This document shows, piece by piece, positions 1 to 4,518 of a DNA stretch of 5,770 bases. Source of the DNA: Candidatus Woesearchaeota archaeon (GTDB lineage: Archaea > Nanobdellota > Nanobdellia > Woesearchaeales > GW2011-AR4). Every line of letters starts with the position of its first letter. The stretch's first letter is position 1. A model generated the notes under the pieces. It was given only the letters and a program-made list of their open reading frames with translations. It did not search any database and was not told where the DNA came from. The stretch is taken from positions 1 through 5,770 of the forward strand of contig DAOVKD010000050.1 in the NCBI GenBank assembly GCA_030631975.1, read 5' to 3'. The position numbers and the translations under genes were made by a program.

Positions 1-198
1 AACATCCTCAAACAAAAGATTAGTACCCTTTTCCGCTGCAATTGTTCCTGTTATGTCAATCACCGCAACATTGCCGTCCAAACTCCCAAAGTCGTCTCCT
101 ACAAACAAGGAAATAAGAATGGAGACAAAAAAGCTTAAAATTGTCAGGCCTATAATTACCTTAAAAGCATACCACCACTTGTTTTGTTGTTGTTTCAT
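1..198 (-). CDS. sppA: SppA-type signal peptide peptidase (S49 family), N-terminal part, cut by window edge
   Basis: This minus-strand frame starts at 198 and is open to the left edge, giving 66 residues. The sequence shows a short lysine/glutamine-rich N-terminus (MKQQQNKWW), one hydrophobic segment at about residues 11-33, and then NVAVIDITGTI at residues 43-53. Family knowledge: S49 peptidases of the SppA/protease IV type are membrane-anchored serine peptidases that degrade cleaved signal peptides, and their extracytoplasmic domain opens with a strand of the form NVAVIxIxGxI right after the anchor. The catalytic Ser and Lys lie beyond the edge and cannot be checked. The start is the only ATG ahead of the anchor; no Shine-Dalgarno sequence precedes it, but the leader holds several perfect hairpins. 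A related S49 or ClpP-class membrane peptidase is the main alternative. Confidence 0.75.
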   Translation of the reverse strand, partial: MKQQQNKWWYAFKVIIGLTILSFFVSILISLFVGDDFGSLDGNVAVIDITGTIAAEKGTNLLFEDV

Positions 199-213
199 TT
201 TTTGTTTTTAAAA

Positions 214-250
214 GTTTGTCGTAGACAAACACAGGAAATCTTTGATTTCC
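214..250 (-). promoter_or_regulatory. Tandem perfect hairpins in the sppA leader
   Basis: Two perfect inverted repeats lie side by side: GTTTGTC/GACAAAC with a 3-base loop (214-220/224-230) and GGAAATC/GATTTCC with a 3-base loop (234-240/244-250), with 3 bases between them. In the sppA sense the GGAAATC hairpin comes first and the second ends 15 bases before the sppA start. The arms of the first match a hairpin in front of rpoD. A regulatory or RNA-stabilising role is inferred; the symmetry itself is directly visible. Confidence 0.6.
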
Positions 251-272
251 GCTTAATGACAGGAAAGCCATA

Positions 273-295
273 GTTTCTGGCAAGAAACCCAGAAA
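273..295. repeat. Third small inverted repeat between the RDD gene and sppA
   Basis: Two alternative folds share these bases. One is GTTTCT/AGAAAC with a 4-base loop (273-278/283-288). The other is TTTCTGG/CCAGAAA with an 8-base loop (274-280/289-295). It lies downstream of the RDD stop codon and upstream of the tandem sppA hairpins, so it could belong to the 3' end of one transcript or the leader of the other. Mutually exclusive folds could form a switch, but nothing else supports that. Confidence 0.4.
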
Positions 296-367
296 AACCA
301 TATAGTTAGTCTTTTGTTTTTCGCTGTAAATTGTCTGTCGCTTTCCGCTTCATTTTTACATTTATTT

Positions 368-877
368 TTATATCTTATACCTTTCAACAACTTTTGTTTT
401 GCTTAATATCTCTGATAACCTTTGGTTTTCTTTTGTGAAAAACATAACTATCGGATCAATAACCCACAACAAAACAAAAGGGAACAATGGTATCAAAAAC
501 ATGCTTCTTACAAGGAGCTGCCAGTAATTTAAATCTTTTGTTTTGCTTTCTACATATAAGTTAAAAAGCATTTTTCCTACACTTTGCTTTAATTTTTTCT
601 CAAGGATTGCAAAATATAAAATTGCCAATGCCGCAACTAAAAGTATAATAAATATCATGAATGCGTTATATTCAGCATTATTACTAAAAAAATCCACTGT
701 CTTGGAGAATGACTCTGCCTCTGGAATAACATTATCAAAAATTTTTTTGAATGGAAACAATATTATCAAATTTATAATTGAAAGGTCTATTATAAATGCA
801 ATAATCCTTTTCAGTACAGAAGCTTGCGCAAGAAATGTTTTTCCTTTTCCTAACCTAAGCCCATTCATGAATTCCAT
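368..877 (-). CDS. RDD-family integral membrane protein
   Basis: 169 residues. The N-terminal helix has the family signature: Arg24 followed by Asp31 in LKRIIAFIIDLSIINL (residues 22-37). Three hydrophobic segments are visible at about 25-43, 72-92 and 122-147. Between the second and third is the usual amphipathic stretch with SVGKMLFNLYV (99-109). Past the last helix comes NQRLSEILSKTKVVER, which fits the family's closing motif in which a D/E-rich helix leads to T-x-VV. Family knowledge: RDD proteins are small membrane proteins, some linked to ion or solute transport; the substrate cannot be told here. A second in-frame ATG at 868 (residue 4) is an equally good start and fits the upstream TATA-like sequence better for a leaderless message. 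It is divergent from the ribosomal genes and co-directional with sppA. Confidence 0.8.
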   Translation of the reverse strand: MEFMNGLRLGKGKTFLAQASVLKRIIAFIIDLSIINLIILFPFKKIFDNVIPEAESFSKTVDFFSNNAEYNAFMIFIILLVAALAILYFAILEKKLKQSVGKMLFNLYVESKTKDLNYWQLLVRSMFLIPLFPFVLLWVIDPIVMFFTKENQRLSEILSKTKVVERYKI

Positions 878-882
878 GAATT

Positions 883-897
883 TAATTTAATATTTAA
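883..897 (-). promoter_or_regulatory. Candidate TATA box for the RDD gene
   Basis: On the minus strand the bases before the start codon read TTAAATATTAAATTAAA. An archaeal TATA box is expected some 25 bases before the first transcribed base. The centre of this stretch is about 22-26 bases ahead of the ATG at 868, which would give a leaderless transcript from that codon. The region is AT-rich throughout, so the assignment is tentative. Confidence 0.35.
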
Positions 898-950
898 TAG
901 TTTGGTTTTGTGGTATGTATTAAGCTCTCGTCGGAACTGATTTGTCAAAA

Positions 951-972
951 ACCACCCGCCATAAACGGGTCC
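951..972. repeat. GC-rich inverted repeat in the divergent spacer
   Basis: ACCCG at 951-955... CGGGT at 966-970 form a 5-bp stem with a roughly 10-base interval, or a shifted CCCG/CGGG stem using the second CCCG copy; on the minus strand the right-hand continuation is TTTTTG. It follows the stop codon of the minus-strand micro-ORF at 973-1014, so a terminator-like role is possible. The stem is short and the evidence weak. Confidence 0.25.
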
Positions 973-1014
973 TTATACTATCCATATTCTTTTTTTTTCA
1001 TTTAATTTACCCAT
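973..1014 (-). CDS. 13-residue micro-ORF behind a perfect Shine-Dalgarno sequence (leader peptide or gene remnant)
   Basis: The minus strand shows GGAGGTGA (1020-1027), a 5-base gap, then ATG and the peptide MGKLNEKKRIWIV ending in TAA. This is the strongest ribosome binding site in the window, yet the frame closes after 13 codons. The frame contains nine consecutive A residues (990-998 on the plus strand are T). A one-base slip there would give about 31 residues, ending at 920. The peptide resembles the start of helix-turn-helix transposase or integrase proteins with a K-L-x-E-K-K-x-x-W-I pattern, from general memory of such N-termini only. It could be a real short peptide, a programmed-slippage gene, or the decayed start of a lost gene. 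Confidence 0.35.
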   Translation of the reverse strand: MGKLNEKKRIWIV

Positions 1015-1019
1015 ATTTT

Positions 1020-1027
1020 TCACCTCC
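1020..1027 (-). promoter_or_regulatory. Perfect Shine-Dalgarno sequence on the minus strand
   Basis: Read on the minus strand the bases are GGAGGTGA, complementary to the archaeal 16S rRNA 3' end (AUCACCUCC), at 5 bases from the ATG at 1014. Annotated plus-strand genes here carry weaker sites (GGTGAT, GAGGTG, GGTGA) or none. A site this good is unlikely to arise by chance in an AT-rich spacer, which is the main reason the micro-ORF behind it is listed. Confidence 0.55.
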
Positions 1028-1055
1028 AATTATAGATTAGAGGAATTTAGAAGGC

Positions 1056-1064
1056 TATTTAAAA
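1056..1064 (-). promoter_or_regulatory. Candidate TATA box for the minus-strand micro-ORF
   Basis: The minus strand reads TTTTAAATA here. A start of transcription some 25 bases downstream, near 1035, would leave a short leader containing the GGAGGTGA site at 1027-1020. The spacing is right for an archaeal promoter; the AT-rich context lowers the weight of the match. Confidence 0.35.
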
Positions 1065-1100
1065 GTGTAAGTAATTACTGGATTGAGCAACACAGTTACA

Positions 1101-1120
1101 GTTTCGAAACCTTTTTAAAT
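1101..1120 (+). promoter_or_regulatory. Promoter of eL42: palindromic BRE region plus TATA box
   Basis: TTTTTAAAT at 1112-1120 is centred about 26 bases before the eL42 ATG at 1142, the classic archaeal position when the message starts at or next to the start codon. No Shine-Dalgarno sequence lies in between, which agrees with a leaderless transcript. Directly upstream, where transcription factor B binds, is the perfect 10-base palindrome GTTTCGAAAC (1101-1110). A dimeric regulator could use it, but that is inferred. Confidence 0.6.
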
Positions 1121-1141
1121 TAACATCAGATACCAAAAAAC

Positions 1142-1450
1142 ATGAAATTGCCTAAAACTATTAAGAGATATTGCCCTTTTTGCAAGAAGCATACTGAGCA
1201 TAAGGTAATGCTGAACAAGAGAAAAAATCCAAGGAGTATGACCTACGGCAGCAAGCTCAGGGCGAAAAGAAGAGGCCTTGCGAGAGGTATTGGAAACAGG
1301 GGCAGATATAGCAAGCCTGCAATTACAAAATTCAAGATGACCGGCAAAAAGTCCAGCAAGAAAACGGATTTAAGGTATGAATGCAGGATATGCAAAAAGC
1401 AGCATATGAGGAGCAAGGGTTTCAGGGCAAAAAGGATTGAGTTTAAGTAG
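1142..1450 (+). CDS. rpl44e: Large ribosomal subunit protein eL42 (L44e)
   Basis: 102 residues. Two zinc-binding CxxC pairs are visible: Cys11/Cys14 (YCPFCKKHTEHKV) and Cys81/Cys84 (YECRICKKQHMR). Between them lies a very basic stretch with GNRGRYSKP at 51-59, and the chain ends in GFRAKRIEF. This is the eL42 pattern: a small zinc protein of the archaeal/eukaryotic large subunit near the E site. It is a little longer than the roughly 92-95 residues usual in Archaea, through extra basic residues between the zinc knuckles. The start fits the TATA box 26 bases ahead. eS27 follows after 43 bases, the usual archaeal pairing, probably one transcript. Confidence 0.95.
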   Translation: MKLPKTIKRYCPFCKKHTEHKVMLNKRKNPRSMTYGSKLRAKRRGLARGIGNRGRYSKPAITKFKMTGKKSSKKTDLRYECRICKKQHMRSKGFRAKRIEFK

Positions 1451-1482
1451 ATTTATTATTAGATTTTATTTTTTAAAAATTC

Positions 1483-1488
1483 GGTGAT
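1483..1488 (+). promoter_or_regulatory. Shine-Dalgarno sequence of eS27
   Basis: GGTGAT lies 5 bases before the ATG at 1494 and is complementary to the AUCACC core of the archaeal 16S rRNA 3' end. It fixes this ATG as the start. Confidence 0.7.
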
Positions 1489-1493
1489 GTATT

Positions 1494-1679
1494 ATGACTA
1501 ATACCAGAGAACTTACAAGCAAATTCATCAGGATAAGGTGCCCTAAATGCAAGAATGAACAGATAATGTTCGGAAAGGCGTCTTCAAAGGTAACTTGTCT
1601 TGTATGCGGCAAAGTATTGGCTGCCCCTACAGGGGGAAAAAGCAAGGTTAAGGCCAGAATTTTAGAAGTATTGGAATAA
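1494..1679 (+). CDS. rps27e: Small ribosomal subunit protein eS27
   Basis: 61 residues, normal for archaeal eS27. One C4 zinc site is visible: Cys16/Cys19 in RCPKCKNEQIMFG and Cys35/Cys38 in TCLVCGKVLAAPTGGK, followed by the family's closing KARILEVLE. It is a small zinc-stabilised protein of the small subunit, shared by Archaea and eukaryotes. It is preceded by eL42 and a good Shine-Dalgarno site. In many archaea the next gene is the alpha subunit of initiation factor 2 and then Nop10; here the next is uS4 after a 207-base spacer, so that block has been broken up. Confidence 0.95.
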   Translation: MTNTRELTSKFIRIRCPKCKNEQIMFGKASSKVTCLVCGKVLAAPTGGKSKVKARILEVLE

Positions 1680-1680
1680 A

Positions 1681-1697
1681 TTTTGACTTCGTCAAAA
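1681..1697 (+). repeat. Hairpin just after the eS27 stop codon
   Basis: TTTTGAC/GTCAAAA form a perfect 7-bp stem with the loop TTC, starting 1 base after the stop codon. With one bulged A the flanking AAA/TTT can add three pairs. It may protect or define the 3' end of the eL42-eS27 message. It lacks the long T-run of a typical archaeal terminator. Confidence 0.5.
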
Positions 1698-1705
1698 ATT
1701 TCAAT

Positions 1706-1841
1706 CCACCCCATTAGTGTTATACAACATAGAAAGCGTCACACTTCGTTGAAACAGTGTCAAACTCATTCGAGTTCGGAGCGACGCTCGTGAGGATCGG
1801 CGCCCGCCCAAACATATGATGTCAAAGGCGCGCGACTAAGT
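1706..1841 (+). repeat. Structured spacer before uS4; long copy of an element also found before uS9
   Basis: Ordered blocks are shared with 5089-5156: CCACCCCATTA (1706-1716) versus CCTCCCCATTA; CAACATA (1725-1731) in both; GCCCGCCC (1802-1809) in both; ATGATG; GCGCGC; and AC-AAGT. The copies end 45 and 43 bases before the start codons of uS4 and uS9. This copy holds about 70 extra bases that can form a three-way fold: GCGTC (1736-1740)/GACGC (1783-1787) enclosing ACACT/AGTGT (1741-1745/1756-1760) and AACTC/GAGTT (1763-1767/1772-1776). GCGCC (1800-1804)/GGCGC (1827-1831) can pair as well. It is GC-rich in an AT-rich setting. It could be a mobile intergenic repeat, a ribosomal leader or a small RNA; the role is not known. 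Confidence 0.55.
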
Positions 1842-1886
1842 TAATAATAAAAAAACAATATTAAAAATAATTAAAAATAAAACAAA

Positions 1887-2654
1887 ATGGGAAGTCCTAA
1901 AAGGCAAAGAAAAAAATTTTCAAAGCCATCACATCCATGGCAGAAAGAGAGGATTTTGGCAGAGCAGGGACTATTGAAAGAGTACGGATTAAACAAGAAG
2001 TATGAGATATGGAAAATGAATTCAATTCTAAAGAATTTTACTGCACAAGCAAAAAATCTTGTTAATATTAAAAACCCTCAGGTGGGGAAGGAAAGGAGCC
2101 AGCTTCTGACAAAGCTTTTTTCTTTGGGTTTGCTAGGCAAGGATGCAAAGATAGAAGATGTGTTGTCTTTAACACTAAAAGATGTTATGGAAAGAAGACT
2201 GCAGACTTTAGTTTACAGAAAAAATATGGCAGGCAGCCTTAAGCAAGCCAGGCAGTTTATTGTTCATGAACACATTGCCTTAGGGGATAAGAGTATCACA
2301 GCGCCATCGTATCTTGTTCTCTCAGAGGAGGAAAACAACATAAGCTTTGCTAAAAATTCTGTTCTTTCCAATGCAAGCCATCCTGGAAGGATAGCTGCTA
2401 AGGAAGGAAAAAAGCGCAAAAAGGCAGAGGAAAAAGAAAAAAAAGCAGAAGTGCTTGAAAATCAAAGATTTTCTGCACCAACTTTGTTGGTAAAGGAAAA
2501 AACAGAAGAAAAAGAAATAAAGAAAGAAAAGGAAACAAGGTCAAAAGAAAAACTAAAAGAAAAGAAAGCAAAGGTTCCAACCACTCATGAGCTGAAAAAG
2601 CAGAAAGAAAACAAGAAAAAACAAGAAAAGAAACCAGAGGTCAAGAAAAAGTAA
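1887..2654 (+). CDS. rps4: Small ribosomal subunit protein uS4 with a long lysine/glutamate-rich tail
   Basis: 255 residues. Residues 1-20 ([20 protein letters not shown]) are the typical archaeal uS4 start; [12 protein letters not shown] is at 72-83, [21 protein letters not shown] at 91-111, and the S4 RNA-binding domain at about 103-150 ([18 protein letters not shown]). uS4 binds 16S rRNA early in small-subunit assembly. Archaeal uS4 normally ends at about 170-180 residues; here some 80 more follow (171-255), almost all Lys, Glu and Gln, probably disordered or a charged helix. The start codon gives the full conserved N-terminus and has no Shine-Dalgarno sequence. uS11 begins 1 base after the stop. 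uS13, usually just upstream, is absent. Confidence 0.95.
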   Translation: MGSPKRQRKKFSKPSHPWQKERILAEQGLLKEYGLNKKYEIWKMNSILKNFTAQAKNLVNIKNPQVGKERSQLLTKLFSLGLLGKDAKIEDVLSLTLKDVMERRLQTLVYRKNMAGSLKQARQFIVHEHIALGDKSITAPSYLVLSEEENNISFAKNSVLSNASHPGRIAAKEGKKRKKAEEKEKKAEVLENQRFSAPTLLVKEKTEEKEIKKEKETRSKEKLKEKKAKVPTTHELKKQKENKKKQEKKPEVKKK

Positions 2655-2655
2655 A

Positions 2656-3045
2656 ATGGCAGAAAGATGGGGGATTGCGCATATTTATGCATCGTATAAC
2701 AATACTATAATCCATATAACAGATATTACAGGCACTGAAACAATAAGCAAGGCGTCTGGAGGAATGGTTGTTAAGAGTGATAGAATGGAAAGCTCTCCAA
2801 CTGCGGCAATGGTCGCAGCTAAGAGGGCTGCGGAAGGCGCTATAGAAAAAGGAATAAATGCAATTCATGTTAAGATAAGAGCGCCAGGAGGCCATAATGA
2901 CCCTGTAGGTCCTGGACCCGGGGCTCAGGCTGCTATAAGGGCATTATCAAGAATGGGCTTGAGAATAGGATTAATTGAAGATGTTACTCCCTTGCCGCAC
3001 GATGGTTGCAGGAAGAAAGGAGGGAGACGCGGTAGAAGAGTATAA
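2656..3045 (+). CDS. rps11: Small ribosomal subunit protein uS11
   Basis: 129 residues, the usual archaeal length. The sequence opens with [22 protein letters not shown], contains [25 protein letters not shown], and ends [21 protein letters not shown], which is the conserved uS11 C-terminus. It lies on the platform of the small subunit beside the 3' region of 16S rRNA. The ATG is 1 base past the uS4 stop codon, so translation is probably coupled; a GAGGT at 2637-2641 inside the uS4 tail is 14 bases away, longer than ideal. It is co-directional with uS4 and rpoD, as in most archaea. Confidence 0.97.
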   Translation: MAERWGIAHIYASYNNTIIHITDITGTETISKASGGMVVKSDRMESSPTAAMVAAKRAAEGAIEKGINAIHVKIRAPGGHNDPVGPGPGAQAAIRALSRMGLRIGLIEDVTPLPHDGCRKKGGRRGRRV

Positions 3046-3056
3046 ATGAGGCAGCG

Positions 3057-3098
3057 GGAAATCTATAAGATTTCCTAGCCTCAAACAAGTTTGAGGTG
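3057..3098 (+). promoter_or_regulatory. Twin-hairpin leader of rpoD; second hairpin contains the Shine-Dalgarno sequence
   Basis: GGAAATCT/AGATTTCC make a perfect 8-bp stem with loop ATA (3057-3064/3068-3075). Three bases later CCTCAAA/TTTGAGG make a perfect 7-bp stem with loop CAAG (3079-3085/3090-3096). The Shine-Dalgarno sequence GAGGTG (3093-3098), 6 bases before the rpoD ATG, has its GAGG inside the second stem, so the folded RNA would hide it. A 10-codon frame (3046-3078) starts directly after the uS11 stop and ends in the 3 bases between the hairpins. Its translation could disturb the first hairpin. Regulation of rpoD translation is inferred. Confidence 0.6.
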
Positions 3099-3104
3099 TA
3101 AAAA

Positions 3105-3899
3105 ATGGAAATAAGGGTTTTGTCAAACAATAAGGATAATGGGAAGCTTTCATTTATCATTAAGGATACAACACCTGCTTTTGCAAATACCTTGAGGAGA
3201 ATTATGGTAGATGACGTTCCTACAATGGCTATTGAGGATGTTGAGTTTAGAAAAAACAATTCTATTCTTTATGATGAGATGGTAGCGCACAGGCTTGGTT
3301 TAGTGCCATTAAAAACAGACCTGAAATCATACAACCTTCCTGAGAAATGCAAATGTAAAGGTGAGGGGTGCGCAAGATGCCAGCTTAAATTTACCTTGAA
3401 AGCGTCAAAAGGATCTGGAATAGTTTATGCTTCTGAACTTAAAAGCAAAGATCCTGCAGTAAAGCCTGTTTATCCAAAAATGCCCATTGTAAAATTGCTA
3501 AAAGGCCAGTCTTTGGAGTTGGAAGCTACTGCTGTTTTGGGAAAAGGAAAAGTACATTCGAAATGGAGCCCTTGTCTTGCTTATTACAAGCATAAACCTA
3601 CCATAGAAATAGGGAATGTAAAGAATCCAGAAGAGGTTGTGGAAAAAACCCATGGAAATATTTTTGAGATAAAAAACGGAAAGCTGGAAGTTATCAAAGA
3701 CAATCTGTTCAGGTATGATCTTGCAGGCGCGGTAGAGGAAGTATCAAATGGAGAGGTCAGGGTTAAGTATGATAAGGATATTATCTTTTACATGGAATCA
3801 TGGGGACAGCTGAGCTGCAGGGAAATTTTAAATCAGGCATTGAAAATTTTTGATAAAACCTTTGATGAATTTGACGAGGAAGTAAAGAAGCTCAAATAA
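3105..3899 (+). CDS. rpoD: RNA polymerase subunit Rpo3 (RpoD), archaeal alpha-like subunit
   Basis: 264 residues. The first dimerisation part is clear: SFIIKDTTPAFANTLRRIMVDDVPTMAIEDVEF (16-48) and DEMVAHRLGLVPL (57-69). The insert domain carries a tight cysteine cluster, Cys82, Cys84, Cys89, Cys92, probably a zinc site. The chain ends with the second dimerisation part, FYMESWGQLSCREILNQALKIF (228-249). Rpo3 pairs with Rpo11 to form the assembly platform of the archaeal polymerase, like bacterial alpha. The cysteine-rich ferredoxin-like domain of some archaeal RpoD proteins is not visible: residues about 155-200 hold only Cys157, so no iron-sulfur cluster is expected. Such losses are known in other archaea. 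The start is set by GAGGTG 6 bases upstream. Confidence 0.96.
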   Translation: MEIRVLSNNKDNGKLSFIIKDTTPAFANTLRRIMVDDVPTMAIEDVEFRKNNSILYDEMVAHRLGLVPLKTDLKSYNLPEKCKCKGEGCARCQLKFTLKASKGSGIVYASELKSKDPAVKPVYPKMPIVKLLKGQSLELEATAVLGKGKVHSKWSPCLAYYKHKPTIEIGNVKNPEEVVEKTHGNIFEIKNGKLEVIKDNLFRYDLAGAVEEVSNGEVRVKYDKDIIFYMESWGQLSCREILNQALKIFDKTFDEFDEEVKKLK

Positions 3900-3969
3900 T
3901 CACCTCATACATTTGCTGCTTGAGAGTTATGAGTCAAGTGCGGGGGTGGCAGAGCATGGTCAAATGCGC

Positions 3970-3991
3970 AAATTCACGTTGAGTGAAGCAT
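3970..3991 (+). other. tRNA-Leu intron 1 (anticodon stem)
   Basis: Removing 22 bases joins GCGC to AAGG and restores the stem CAAGG/CCTTG. The exact cut can slide by up to 2 bases because AA occurs on both sides, so the site lies between positions 27/28 and 29/30. The precursor has a relaxed bulge-helix-bulge shape: TCAA/TTGA (3960-3963/3996-3999), ATGC/GCAT (3964-3967/3988-3991), then TTCAC/GTGAA (3973-3977/3983-3987), with bulges GCAAA and AAGG on opposite strands. Confidence 0.75.
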
Positions 3992-4014
3992 AAGGTTGAG
4001 GGCCTTGTCTCTTA

Positions 4015-4064
4015 GAGCCTTTTAGGAAAACCTTAGGGAAATGGCATGCCTAATGGCGAGGATT
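4015..4064 (+). other. tRNA-Leu intron 2 (variable arm)
   Basis: Removing 50 bases turns the run into the variable arm T-CTC-TTA-GAG-TGC directly joined to the T-stem. GAG occurs at both ends, so the cut may slide up to 3 bases, as far as 4018-4067. The precursor pairs TCTC (4008-4011) with GAGG (4058-4061) and GCC (4017-4019) with GGC (4055-4057), then TTAGG (4022-4026) with CCTAA (4049-4053). The bulges TTAGA and ATT lie on opposite strands and contain the two cut sites. Confidence 0.7.
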
Positions 4065-4097
4065 GAGTGCAAGGGTTCAAATCCCTTCCTCCGCATT

Positions 4098-4142
4098 AAT
4101 GAACAATTCAATAATAATTGATAATAAAAATCAATGAACAAT
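4098..4142 (+). repeat. Direct repeat AATGAACAAT in the spacer before eL18
   Basis: AATGAACAAT occurs at 4098-4107 and 4133-4142, with copies starting 35 bases apart, between the tRNA end and the eL18 start at 4150. The spacer is otherwise made of A and T and includes TATA-like stretches. It may hold the eL18 promoter. The repeat may be only a product of biased composition. Confidence 0.3.
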
Positions 4143-4149
4143 AATAGTT

Positions 4150-4518
4150 ATGAAAATGAAACGAACAGGGCCTACAAATCCATTATTGCAGAATTTGATT
4201 GGAGAATTGAAGAAAAGAAGTAGTGAGCAGACTGTAAACTTGTGGAAAAAAGTTGCGATAGATTTGGAAAAATCTACAAGGCAGAGAAGGATTGTGAATC
4301 TGTCCAAGATAAATAGGCATACAAAAGAAAATGATGTTATAGTTGTTCCAGGAAAGGTTTTAGGCTCCGGCATGTTGAATCACAAATTAACAATAAGCGC
4401 TTATCAATTTTCAGAGCAGGCAAAAGATAAAATAGAGAAAGTTGGAGCGAAAATAGTTCCTTTACTGGAGTTAAGCAAAGAAAAACCAGATGGGAAAAAA
4501 TTGAGGATAATAGGTTAA
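4150..4518 (+). CDS. rpl18e: Large ribosomal subunit protein eL18 (L18e)
   Basis: 122 residues, normal for archaeal eL18. The sequence shows RTGPTNPLLQNLIGELKKRS near the N-terminus, KKVAIDLEKSTRQRRIVNLSKINR (33-56) and the conserved VVPGKVLGSGMLNHKLTISAYQFSEQAKDKI (65-95). It is an archaeal/eukaryotic large-subunit protein related in fold to uL15. Two ATGs lie close together (4150 and 4156); the first is chosen but the second is possible, and neither has a Shine-Dalgarno sequence. It follows the tRNA gene and precedes uL13, as in the standard archaeal cluster, with unusually wide AT-rich gaps on both sides that suggest separate promoters. Confidence 0.96.
   Translation: MKMKRTGPTNPLLQNLIGELKKRSSEQTVNLWKKVAIDLEKSTRQRRIVNLSKINRHTKENDVIVVPGKVLGSGMLNHKLTISAYQFSEQAKDKIEKVGAKIVPLLELSKEKPDGKKLRIIG

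Larger units (their letters stand above)
3940..4095 (+). tRNA. tRNA-Leu(GAG) with two non-canonical introns
   Basis: Acceptor strands GCGGGGG (3940-3946) and CCTCCGC (4088-4094) pair with one G-U and are followed by A4095; CCA is not encoded. The D-arm has stem GCA/TGC (3949-3951/3965-3967) with GGTCAAA in its loop. The T-arm is AAGGG-TTCAAAT-CCCTT (4071-4087). The anticodon loop is TTGAGGG (3996-4002), anticodon GAG (3998-4000), followed by CCTTG (4003-4007). The 5' stem strand CAAGG appears only after removing 22 bases. A long variable arm T-CTC-TTA-GAG-TGC appears only after removing 50 more. The mature 84-base RNA then folds perfectly as a class II archaeal tRNA-Leu, reading CUC and CUU. 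It sits between rpoD and eL18 on the same strand. Confidence 0.85.

Noticed and set aside
155..200. CRISPR or phage-like repeats
   Set aside because: No regularly spaced repeats of CRISPR length occur anywhere in the window, and no integrase or att-like sequence was seen next to the tRNA.
159..271. Minus-strand frame starting MAFLSLSGNQRF that runs through the sppA hairpins and into sppA in another frame
   Set aside because: No ribosome binding site and no recognisable domain; it overlaps the sppA start out of frame. Probably chance, though translation across the hairpins cannot be excluded.
543..890. A 115-codon open frame on the plus strand across the RDD gene
   Set aside because: It is the antisense of the RDD membrane protein; it has no recognisable domain and no ribosome binding site, while the minus strand shows clear RDD motifs.
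990..998. Run of nine T on the plus strand as a transcription terminator
   Set aside because: No plus-strand gene lies upstream; on the minus strand it is the A-run inside the micro-ORF.
2984..3259. Minus-strand open frame over the end of uS11 and start of rpoD
   Set aside because: It is antisense to two confidently identified genes and has no conserved features.
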